Origin: Candidatus Falkowbacteria bacterium HGW-Falkowbacteria-2 | GTDB taxonomy: Bacteria; Patescibacteriota; Patescibacteriia; Patescibacteriales; UBA12465 | Length of the DNA stretch: 8,230 nucleotides | Assembly: GCA_002841655.1 (NCBI GenBank) | Contig: PHAH01000029.1 | Coordinates: 1-8,230 of the forward strand | Reading direction: 5' to 3' | In this document: in pieces, positions 1 through 6,342 of the stretch | Layout of the letters: each line of letters begins with the position of its first letter | Position numbering within the stretch: the stretch's first letter is position 1 | Notes under the pieces: generated by a model | Database searches by the model: none | What the model saw: the letters and a program-made list of their open reading frames with translations, nothing else | What the model was told of the DNA's origin: nothing | Position numbers and translations under genes: made by a program

Positions 1-761
1 TGATGTTGCCATATGATTATCCGAAGTTTAAGGCGGACATGGAGCAGGCAATACTTAGTGGACGTTTAAGTCAGGAGCGGTTGGATGACGCGGTACGGCG
101 GGTATTGCGCGTAAAGTTCAATCTTGGTCTCTTCGAGCGCCAGGCGCCGCTCATTTCTGATCTTGGTGTGGTTGGTTCAAGAGCTCACCGCGAATTAGCC
201 AGGGAAGCAGTGCGTCGTTCTTTAGTTCTACTAAAGGACGATAGCAAAATATTACCCCTACCCAAAAGTGCGAGCTATATCGTTGCTGGATCTTCGGCAG
301 ATAATGTGGGACGACAGAGTGGCGGCTGGACGATAGATTGGCAGGGTGTTGATGGCAATCCTTTGCCGGGTGCAACTTCAATCCTGGCCGGCATCAAACA
401 AGCCTTACCACTGGGAGCTAAAATTGACTACGACCGTGATGGAAATTTCAATCTGACCGAGAAGGCCGAATATGGCATTGTGATTGTCGGCGAGCAGCCC
501 TATGCGGAAGGAGTTGGCGACAAAGAGCGTCCGCATCTATCGGCGGAGGATTTAGCTGTTATTGAAAGGGTGCGGCAGCTGGCTGAAAAGCTGGTGGTGA
601 TTATCGTTGCCGGTAGGCCGCTTGATATCAGGGCTGAGGCTAGACAATGGGATGCAGTTATCGCTGCTTGGCTGCCCGGTTCCGAAGGGCAGGGTGTTTC
701 TGACGTTCTCTTTGGAGACTATCCTTTCACCGGCGAATTACCTATTCCTTGGGAATTGTAA
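1..761 (+). CDS. Glycoside hydrolase family 3 beta-glucosidase / exo-glucanase, C-terminal part (5' end outside window)
   Basis: Partial gene. The frame is open from base 1 and the ATG at 3 is internal: the residues after it (LPYDY, then SGRLSQERLDDAVRRVLRVK and LGLFE) are the end of the GH3 N-terminal barrel and the linker. The nucleophile aspartate would lie upstream, outside the window. Counting from that internal Met, residues 61-80 (HRELAREA, SLVLLK) open the second alpha/beta domain; GGWTIDWQG (107-115) and the segment GEQPYAEGVGD (163-173) follow. From what I know of barley exo-glucanase ExoI, the Glu in the latter (Glu169 here) matches the catalytic acid/base. AAWLPGSEGQGVSDVLFGDY (221-240) is the usual late signature. 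Such enzymes remove glucose from the non-reducing ends of beta-glucans or cello-oligosaccharides. The protein stops after FTGELPIPWEL, about 30-40 residues short of the LFPFGYGL-type end of plant-like members. Substrate and location cannot be told from this fragment. Confidence 0.93.
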   Translation, partial: MLPYDYPKFKADMEQAILSGRLSQERLDDAVRRVLRVKFNLGLFERQAPLISDLGVVGSRAHRELAREAVRRSLVLLKDDSKILPLPKSASYIVAGSSADNVGRQSGGWTIDWQGVDGNPLPGATSILAGIKQALPLGAKIDYDRDGNFNLTEKAEYGIVIVGEQPYAEGVGDKERPHLSAEDLAVIERVRQLAEKLVVIIVAGRPLDIRAEARQWDAVIAAWLPGSEGQGVSDVLFGDYPFTGELPIPWEL

Positions 762-784
762 ACCTGGATTAAGTGCTTTATAAT
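756..784 (+). promoter_or_regulatory. Predicted sigma-70-type promoter for the OmpA/vWA-like gene
   Basis: A -35-like TTGTAA (756-761) lies exactly 17 bases before a perfect -10 TATAAT (779-784). The -35 hexamer is made of the last sense codon and the stop codon of the GH3 gene. Transcription would begin near 791, giving a leader of about 33 bases. Further TATAAT boxes follow downstream, so which one is used is uncertain. Confidence 0.5.
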
Positions 785-789
785 GAAAT

Positions 790-817
790 TATAATATTTA
801 TAATATTCTAATATAAT
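790..817 (+). promoter_or_regulatory. Cluster of three extra TATAAT boxes just before the ATG at 824
   Basis: Perfect TATAAT hexamers occur at 790-795, 799-804 and 812-817. The first two come from an exact 9-base tandem repeat, TATAATATT, at 790-798 and 799-807. None has a good -35 at the expected distance. Use of the last one would give a transcript with almost no leader. Pure A/T richness could also explain the cluster. Confidence 0.35.
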
Positions 818-823
818 GACCAT

Positions 824-3019
824 ATGATTAATTTTTGGCGAAAGAAGGAAGCGGCACAGTCTAAAACTGAGCAATCTGAAGACATGTCCATGGAGACGGA
901 GTCGGTGGAAAACATGACTGTTCCAGCCGAGAAGCCAGTTGATTTCCGTGATAATCTCAAGACTCTTAGTGAGGCCATGCAAATTCAACGTGAATTGGGC
1001 GGACAGCTCGCTCCAGCAGATGTTGAGCGCATTACCGGCATGAAGCTTGAAGAATTTCATAGCTTTCTTGCTGGTCAAGAAGTGTCGATTGAGACCAATG
1101 GCGCTAAGCTCGTGGAAGAAATTGAAAGTCTGTTTAAGTCTTTGGATAAAGAGGCTGCGACTGAGAGCAGTCTCATGCACCGCTTAGCGAATAATCCAGC
1201 GGTCCGGGCCTCATTTGTGGCTTTAATGCTATTTGCAAAATTTGCCCCAGAGACCGCCGCTGCCGCTAACACCAAAATTGATAGTAATAGTTTTGAGATG
1301 GCAAAAGACATTACCAGTGAGAATGAGAGCGAAATTGACGGAACCACCTATCACCCTGACTTGGCTGAATTTTCGGAGGGCGAGGGAGGGTCCAAGGAGA
1401 AGTCGGCCGACGCTAAACCCTTGGATATCAAGCTTGATCGCGCTGAATTGCCGGAGGGCTCATTAATTAAACTGGAAGTATCAAATTATTTTGAAACCGA
1501 TTCGGACCGTATTCCTAATGACGCGGTCGAATCAATTAAAGCAAATTTTCATTCCTTTCTTTCTTCTTTAGATCCCAATAAATTGGACAAGCTTGATAAT
1601 TGGCAGCTAAAGGTTAGCGGTCATAGCGATGAGCGTAGCACCAAGAGTTGGCCAGAGGGGAACTATGGTCTCACTAAGGCTCGCCTCACCGCTCTAGCTG
1701 GTATTTTAGAGGCAGCGATTGAAAGTCATGACTTCTCTGGTTGGCCAGAGGAAAAAGTGCAGGAGTTGAAGTTAAAACAAATAGTGGAAGAGCCATACAT
1801 CTCGGAAACTGGGCCCGAGAAGGGTACAAAGTATATTACTGACCTCACTAACCCTGACACTGGTAATCATTATACTGCTGCTGAAGCTGCGGCGATTAAA
1901 AAAGGTGACCCGGAGAAGTATAAGAAACTGCTTGATGACTGTCGCCAAGTATCTTTTGAAATTGCGGTACAAGAAAATCTTTCCGAAAGTATTGCTAGTC
2001 ACAGCGCTTTCATCGTTGTAAAAGATATTTCTCGTTCAATGGATAAAAATGATGCCGGCGGGTTAACACCGACAGACAGATATTTTTCCGAGTACTTTAA
2101 AGGACAGACGATTGATGGTCCTTCAGAGTTTCAGTTCGCGGTCTTTGCGGGGGAAGGGCTAATTGATTTGAAAAAGGTAGAAGGTTTTTCCAGTTTTGCA
2201 GAAGAAATTAGTGACAAGAAGGTGTCTGGCGACGGACGCAAAGAACTAGCCGTTGGTTCTGCGATTGAAGTGTTAAAGCAGACACAGCCTAAAGCTTGGC
2301 GCGACCGTCCTGCTTTAGGCGCTCTCGGCGACTCCCCATATTTATTAATCACCACTGACGAGGCTTTGCAAGACGTCACCTATCAAAAAGTTCAGGAATT
2401 GAAGAAACTATCAGAGGAGAAAAATGCCGAAGTAATCTTCGGCTACTGCGACGACAAGGGTGAGACACTATACTCCATTGATCGCCAGGCTCTCGAAGCA
2501 AAAGTTGAAGCTAAGAAAGCGCAAGTTTTTGCTGACCCCAAGGTGGAAAGCATGCTCACTGACGCTTGCAGCAAAGATGCCTTAAAGAAAATGACGAGCT
2601 TGGCTGAAAAGAAGGCTAGTGATGTGGAGAAAATTGCAGAGACTAAAGATAATTCAGTGAACACCTATCGTGAACGCTGGCTTGCTTCAAAGAAGCGCCT
2701 TGATCAACTTGAGTCTGGCACGAAGACAGCGGCGAATATTAAGGCAACTGAGCGCGTACAAGCTGAAATGACAAAAATAGAAGATGACGCCCGCATTATC
2801 CTCGCGGACGTTGCCGCTTCCAGGGCGAAGGCGGAAGCCTATCGGGCAGCGATTAAGGCAATTAAAGACGGAGCAGAGAAGTTTAACAAAACCGGAGACA
2901 AGAGCATACTCCTTCATCCCTATTTTGCGGAGCTCTCTTTGGGAGGAAATGACCCGATGTCAATTATCGTTGATCGCAGTGAATTTAAGACTGAGCTCTC
3001 ACTGAAGCGCAGCAAATAG
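824..3019 (+). CDS. Large envelope protein with OmpA-like and vWA-like domains (no named family recognised)
   Basis: 731 residues; no named family recognised, but parts can be read. Residues 1-125 are polar and charged. Residues 127-148 form a short hydrophobic run ending in an Ala-rich stretch (PETAAAA), like an internal signal peptide or anchor. Residues 180-200 are a Gly/Ser/Glu linker. Residues 213-383 look OmpA-like: FETDSDRIPNDA (223-234), VSGHSDERS (264-272), LTKARLTALAGIL (283-295) and a closing strand CRQVSFEIAV (373-382). Asp269 and Arg287 match the Asp/Arg pair that binds diaminopimelate in OmpA. A long insert lies at about 300-372. Residues 394-555 look like a von Willebrand A domain, with DISRS (401-405, a DxSxS metal site) and LLITTDE (507-513). 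Residues 555-690 are charged and helical, probably coiled coil. Inferred role: anchoring or sensing at the cell wall. The ATG at 824 is the first in frame after the promoter; there is no SD. A later Met at 884-886 is possible. Confidence 0.85.
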   Translation: MINFWRKKEAAQSKTEQSEDMSMETESVENMTVPAEKPVDFRDNLKTLSEAMQIQRELGGQLAPADVERITGMKLEEFHSFLAGQEVSIETNGAKLVEEIESLFKSLDKEAATESSLMHRLANNPAVRASFVALMLFAKFAPETAAAANTKIDSNSFEMAKDITSENESEIDGTTYHPDLAEFSEGEGGSKEKSADAKPLDIKLDRAELPEGSLIKLEVSNYFETDSDRIPNDAVESIKANFHSFLSSLDPNKLDKLDNWQLKVSGHSDERSTKSWPEGNYGLTKARLTALAGILEAAIESHDFSGWPEEKVQELKLKQIVEEPYISETGPEKGTKYITDLTNPDTGNHYTAAEAAAIKKGDPEKYKKLLDDCRQVSFEIAVQENLSESIASHSAFIVVKDISRSMDKNDAGGLTPTDRYFSEYFKGQTIDGPSEFQFAVFAGEGLIDLKKVEGFSSFAEEISDKKVSGDGRKELAVGSAIEVLKQTQPKAWRDRPALGALGDSPYLLITTDEALQDVTYQKVQELKKLSEEKNAEVIFGYCDDKGETLYSIDRQALEAKVEAKKAQVFADPKVESMLTDACSKDALKKMTSLAEKKASDVEKIAETKDNSVNTYRERWLASKKRLDQLESGTKTAANIKATERVQAEMTKIEDDARIILADVAASRAKAEAYRAAIKAIKDGAEKFNKTGDKSILLHPYFAELSLGGNDPMSIIVDRSEFKTELSLKRSK
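1460..1972 (+). other. OmpA-like peptidoglycan-binding domain with long insert (domain in the 731-residue protein)
   Basis: Encodes residues 213-383. The order strand, FETDSD, helix, strand with SGHSD, helix with LTKAR, final strand RQVSFEIAV follows the OmpA C-terminal (MotB/Pal) fold. Asp269 and Arg287 are 18 residues apart against 15 in Acinetobacter OmpA, so the loop between them is slightly longer. The stretch between the last helix and last strand (about 70 residues) is roughly twice the usual length. Recognised by eye, not by profile search. Confidence 0.7.
2003..2488 (+). other. vWA-like domain with altered metal site (domain in the 731-residue protein)
   Basis: Encodes residues 394-555. 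The opening strand AFIVVKDISRSMD carries DxSxS (Asp401, Ser403, Ser405), the first metal-site motif. The fourth strand SPYLLITTDEALQD supplies Asp512. Where the third motif usually has Gly-Thr-Asn/Asp-Leu, this protein has GRKELAVGSAI (471-481), so the metal-binding threonine seems to be a lysine. The fold is likely; metal binding is in doubt. Confidence 0.6.
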
Positions 3020-3022
3020 GGC

Positions 3023-3051
3023 TTGACTATTTATTAAAAAACAACTATTAT
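3023..3051 (+). promoter_or_regulatory. Strong sigma-70-type promoter for typA
   Basis: TTGACT (3023-3028) and TATTAT (3046-3051) are separated by exactly 17 bases; each differs from consensus at one position. The -35 begins three bases after the stop codon of the upstream gene. Transcription would start near 3058, giving a leader of about 64 bases before the typA ATG at 3122. Confidence 0.7.
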
Positions 3052-3062
3052 CAATGAAGTAG

Positions 3063-3097
3063 GCAAAATTACGCCCTCAAGCGTAATTTTTGCTTTT
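3063..3097 (+). terminator. Terminator-like hairpin in the typA leader
   Basis: GCAAAATTACGC (3063-3074), loop CCTCAA, then GCGTAATTTTTGC (3081-3093) can pair over 12 base pairs with one bulged T, followed by TTTT (3094-3097). It could end transcription of the upstream gene. It also lies just downstream of the predicted typA start site, so it would form at the 5' end of typA mRNA and could act as an attenuator or a stabilising stem. A second copy of GCAAAATT at 3102-3109 offers a competing partner for the right arm. Confidence 0.6.
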
Positions 3098-3121
3098 AAG
3101 AGCAAAATTTAACCAATATTT

Positions 3122-4918
3122 ATGGAAATCAGAAACATTGCCATCATCGCTCACGTTGACCACGGTAAAACGACCTTAACCGATGCTTTGATGCACCAAA
3201 CTGGCATGTCGGCAGACGACGCCACAATGGACAGTAATGCCCTTGAAAAAGAGCGTGGCATTACCATTTATTCAAAAAATACTTCGGTCTTTTATAAAGA
3301 CTCGAAGATCAATATCGTTGATACTCCTGGTCACGCTGACTTCTCCTCTGAAGTAGAGCGTATTTTGCGTTCCATCGACTGCGTTTTGTTGCTCGTTGAT
3401 GCGCAGGAAGGACCAATGCCTCAGACAAAATTTGTTTTAAAGAAATCTTTAGAGCTCGGGCTTAAACCGATTGTTGTTATTAATAAGATTGATAAGCCAG
3501 CAGCCCGTCCGACTGAAGTGGTAGAGATGGTATATGAACTATTCCTCGATCTCGGCGCTACTGACACTCAGCTTGATTTCCCAGTTATCTATGCCGCTTC
3601 TAAGCAAGGATTTGCTAAGCGTGAACTAACTGACGAGTCCGATAACTTAGAGCCGCTTTTAGACTTAATCATGACTCACGTGCCACCAGCTTCATCGCCG
3701 GAAGCAACCGCTAAGCCTTTACTCGCTCAACCCTTTAATCTCGCCTATGACAATTTCTTAGGACGTTGTGCTATTTGCCGCGTCTATGAAGGAAAAATTA
3801 AGGCCGCTCAGAACGTCTATATCGAAAACATGGATGGCAACACCAGGTCTCGGAAGGTCACAAAACTATTTACATACAAAGGCATTGGCCGCACGGAAGT
3901 GACTGAAGCCGAAGCAGGCGACATTGTGATGGTTGCCGGCTTACCCGACATCTTCATCGGTGAAACCATTGCTGAAAAGGCCGATCAGGCCCCATTACCG
4001 GCGATTAAAATTGATGAACCGACAATTGCCCTAAACTTCCTCGTAAACAACTCACCTTTTGCTGGAAAAGAAGGGAAGTATGTTACTAACAGACAGATTA
4101 AGGAAAGACTGGAGAAGGAATTGGAAGTGAACGTTGGTCTGAAGATTGATTTCACTGAAACCAGCTACTACCGTGTCTTTGGTCGTGGTGAGCTCCACAT
4201 TGCCATTTTACTTGAGAACCTACGCCGTGAAGGCTTCGAACTACAAGTTTCTCAGCCCCAGGTTATTATCAAAGAAGTGGATGGCGTCAAAGTCGAGCCA
4301 TATGAAGAAGTCACTATTGATATCCCCGAGGCCTTATCTGGTGTGGTTATTGAAAAAGTATCCAAGCGCCGTGGACAGATGACTGATTTCAAAACCCACA
4401 ATGGTCAATCCCGTATCACTTTCTCCGTGCCAACTCGTGGTTTACTCGGCTATCGTAACGAATTCATCGTTGATACTCGCGGTGAAGGCATCCTCTGTGC
4501 TCAGGTGTTAGGCTTCCAGCCATATGCTGGTGACATCGAAAGCAGTGAGCTCGGCTCCATGGTCTCCATGATGACTGGCAAAGCTTTGGCTTTCGCTCTC
4601 TGGAACCTCCAGGAACGTGGTGTGCTCTATATCTCCCCCAACACTGAAGTCTACGAAGGCATGGTCATTGGTAACGTCGCCAAGGGCAATGATCTCTCTG
4701 TTAACCCGATTAAGGGTAAGCAGCTCACTAACGTCCGTGCTTCCGGTTCGGATGAAGCCATTCAGCTCGTTCCACCAGTCCCAATTACCATCGAAGTTGG
4801 CCTGGGTATTATGAATGAAGATGAATACCTCGAAATTACCCCTAAGAGCGTTCGCTTACGCAAACAGTATTTAACCGAAATTGACCGCCAAAGAGCGAAA
4901 AGGGTAGAGAAGAAGTAA
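3122..4918 (+). CDS. typA: Ribosome-associated translational GTPase TypA/BipA
   Basis: 598 residues, full length (E. coli BipA is 607). TypA/BipA is an EF-G-like GTPase that binds the ribosome and aids 50S assembly and stress or cold adaptation. The GTPase domain shows AHVDHGKTT (10-18, P-loop), ERGITI (44-49, switch I), DTPGHAD (67-73, with the catalytic-type His71), NKID (121-124) and AASK (158-161) as a slightly altered form of the usual SAL motif. Beta-barrel and EF-G-like domains follow (about 200-390 and 395-475). The BipA-specific C-terminal domain is shown by TGKALAFALWNLQERG (485-500), GNDLSVN (522-528) and KGKQLTNVRASGSDEA (531-546). The ATG is fixed by MEIRNIAIIAHVDHG, the normal family start. 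There is no SD; the bases before it are AATATTT. It has its own promoter and terminator and so is probably monocistronic. It is unrelated in role to the flanking genes. Confidence 0.98.
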   Translation: MEIRNIAIIAHVDHGKTTLTDALMHQTGMSADDATMDSNALEKERGITIYSKNTSVFYKDSKINIVDTPGHADFSSEVERILRSIDCVLLLVDAQEGPMPQTKFVLKKSLELGLKPIVVINKIDKPAARPTEVVEMVYELFLDLGATDTQLDFPVIYAASKQGFAKRELTDESDNLEPLLDLIMTHVPPASSPEATAKPLLAQPFNLAYDNFLGRCAICRVYEGKIKAAQNVYIENMDGNTRSRKVTKLFTYKGIGRTEVTEAEAGDIVMVAGLPDIFIGETIAEKADQAPLPAIKIDEPTIALNFLVNNSPFAGKEGKYVTNRQIKERLEKELEVNVGLKIDFTETSYYRVFGRGELHIAILLENLRREGFELQVSQPQVIIKEVDGVKVEPYEEVTIDIPEALSGVVIEKVSKRRGQMTDFKTHNGQSRITFSVPTRGLLGYRNEFIVDTRGEGILCAQVLGFQPYAGDIESSELGSMVSMMTGKALAFALWNLQERGVLYISPNTEVYEGMVIGNVAKGNDLSVNPIKGKQLTNVRASGSDEAIQLVPPVPITIEVGLGIMNEDEYLEITPKSVRLRKQYLTEIDRQRAKRVEKK

Positions 4919-4937
4919 TATAATTGAAGATTGATAT

Positions 4938-4964
4938 AAAACAGACCCGGAAGGGTCTGTTTTT
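4938..4964 (+). terminator. Intrinsic terminator of typA
   Basis: ACAGACCC (4941-4948), tetraloop GGAA, GGGTCTGT (4953-4960), then T's to 4964. The stem can be lengthened by A-T pairs on the outside. It begins about 20 bases after the typA stop codon. This is a textbook rho-independent terminator. Confidence 0.92.
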
Positions 4965-4994
4965 GCTACATCTAGGCGAAGAGCGAGAATAGGG

Positions 4995-5000
4995 TATAAT
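4995..5000 (+). promoter_or_regulatory. -10 box directly before the flippase gene
   Basis: A perfect TATAAT lies 10 bases before the ATG at 5011. No convincing -35 is found 16-18 bases upstream and there is no TGn extension. Initiation at the usual distance would begin at about 5007-5008, leaving a leader of only three or four bases, or none. Confidence 0.5.
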
Positions 5001-5010
5001 ATTATTATAT

Positions 5011-6297
5011 ATGTTTACCAGACTATTAACCCAACTTGAAAGAATCACCCCCGCCCGCTATCGCTGGATTTGGAACCATGAGGGTTTCCGACGCTATTTT
5101 GCTAACACCGGCTGGATGTTTTTTGGGCAGATATTTTCGCTCATCCTGGCCTTCTTCATTGGTGCCTGGCTCGCGCGTTATCTCGGTCCGACAAATTACG
5201 GCATCATTAACTATACCGTTGCCTTTGCCGGTTTGTTTGGCTTTATTGCAACCTTGGGAGTTGACGCGATATTAGTGAGAGAGCTAGTGAAGAGTCCGGA
5301 GAGAAGAGATGAGCTAATGGGTACGAGCTTTGTTTTGAAACTCATCGGCGGTTTCGTCGCTTTGCTATTAGTGATAGTCGCAGCCTTTATCTTTGAGACT
5401 TCAACTCTAAATCGTTTATTCATCATTATCTTCTCCTTCGGCTTCATCACCCAATCTTTAAATGTCATCTATCACTATTTCCAGGCCGAGGTGAAAGCGA
5501 AGTATAATTCTCTTAGTCATTTTACGGCGACCGCGATAACGGCGGTCTTGAAGATTGCCTTTATTCTATCAGGAGCAGACCTAATCTGGCTCATCATCAT
5601 CTTTGCGGCTGATAGTATCTGGCAGACCTTCTTCTTTGTCTATTACTACAAACAACAGGGGATGAAGCTGAGAGCTTGGAAGTTTAATAAGGTTTTAGCG
5701 AGACAGATTCTCACTGGCTCAAAGTATTTAATGCTCTCCGCAGCCGCTGCCTTTATCTTATTTAAAATCGATCAAGTGATGATTGGGAGATTACTGGGAG
5801 AGGGAGCGGTGGGATTATATGCAGCGGCGGCGAAGTTTGGTGAGATTTGGTATTTTGTGCCGGGCATTCTGTGTGCATCGCTGTTTCCTGCTATAATTAA
5901 CTCGAGGTCGGTCAGCGAGACTTTGTTTAAGCAACGCTTAATCAATTTCTATGCTTTAATGTTTGTTATTTCGATAGTGATAGCAGTGGCGACCTCTGTT
6001 CTTGCGCGCCCAGTTGTTTTACTACTATTTGGGCAAGATTATGCTGACTCCATTGGCTTATTGCGGATATATGTTTGGTCAGGCGTCGGTTTATTTATGG
6101 CCTGGGCCATTCAACAAAGATTGACAGCGGAAGACAGGATGAAGGTGATTTCAAACGCGTACCTTCTCGCCATGATTATTAATGTTATTTTAAACTACTT
6201 CTTCATCACCCGCTTCGGTCTCACCGGCGCTGCCTGGGCAACTCTTATCTCCTATAGCTTGTTGCCAGTGATGATGATGGGGAGGGGGAAGAAATAA
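5011..6297 (+). CDS. Wzx-like lipid-linked oligosaccharide flippase (MOP superfamily)
   Basis: 428 residues, typical for the family. It is an integral membrane protein expected to move lipid-linked glycan units from the inner to the outer face of the cytoplasmic membrane. After a basic N-terminal tail (1-30) come about 12 hydrophobic segments, the first around 33-52 and the last around 403-422. Family signatures are LARYLGPTNYGIINY (54-68) and FKIDQVMIGRLLGEGAVGLY (251-270), with the charged Lys252/Asp254 at the start of the second half. The protein ends right after the last segment with GRGKK. The ATG at 5011 is the only sensible start: the next Met (36) is inside the first membrane segment. 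There is no SD, and a -10 box lies 10 bases upstream. It converges on two glycosyltransferase genes, which supports a surface-glycan role. The substrate cannot be read from the sequence. Confidence 0.92.
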   Translation: MFTRLLTQLERITPARYRWIWNHEGFRRYFANTGWMFFGQIFSLILAFFIGAWLARYLGPTNYGIINYTVAFAGLFGFIATLGVDAILVRELVKSPERRDELMGTSFVLKLIGGFVALLLVIVAAFIFETSTLNRLFIIIFSFGFITQSLNVIYHYFQAEVKAKYNSLSHFTATAITAVLKIAFILSGADLIWLIIIFAADSIWQTFFFVYYYKQQGMKLRAWKFNKVLARQILTGSKYLMLSAAAAFILFKIDQVMIGRLLGEGAVGLYAAAAKFGEIWYFVPGILCASLFPAIINSRSVSETLFKQRLINFYALMFVISIVIAVATSVLARPVVLLLFGQDYADSIGLLRIYVWSGVGLFMAWAIQQRLTAEDRMKVISNAYLLAMIINVILNYFFITRFGLTGAAWATLISYSLLPVMMMGRGKK

Positions 6298-6314
6298 CTG
6301 TAAATTGATATTTT

Positions 6315-6340
6315 AAAAAACAGGCTACTGCCTGTTTTTT
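6315..6340. terminator. Bidirectional terminator between the flippase and the glycosyltransferase genes
   Basis: AAAAAACAGGC (6315-6325), loop TACT, GCCTGTTTTTT (6330-6340). The A-tract on the left becomes a T-tract on the minus strand, so the same hairpin can end transcription from both sides. It lies 17 bases after the flippase stop and two bases before the end of the minus-strand gene. Confidence 0.92.
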
Positions 6341-6342
6341 TG

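Noticed and set aside
762..823. AT-rich stretch as a replication origin or an IS remnant
   Set aside because: Only 62 bases, with no DnaA-box pattern or inverted ends; the TATAAT boxes explain it better.
762..823. Lost GH3 tail restored by a frameshift
   Set aside because: No frame gives the LFPFGYGL-like end; all carry stops or low-complexity A/T codons.
719..1180. 153-codon open frame on the minus strand
   Set aside because: It runs across the GH3 end, the promoter spacer and the start of the 731-residue gene; its translation has no recognisable domain.
4963..4968. TTGCTA as the -35 for the flippase -10 box
   Set aside because: The spacing to TATAAT is 26 bases, too long for a sigma-70 promoter.
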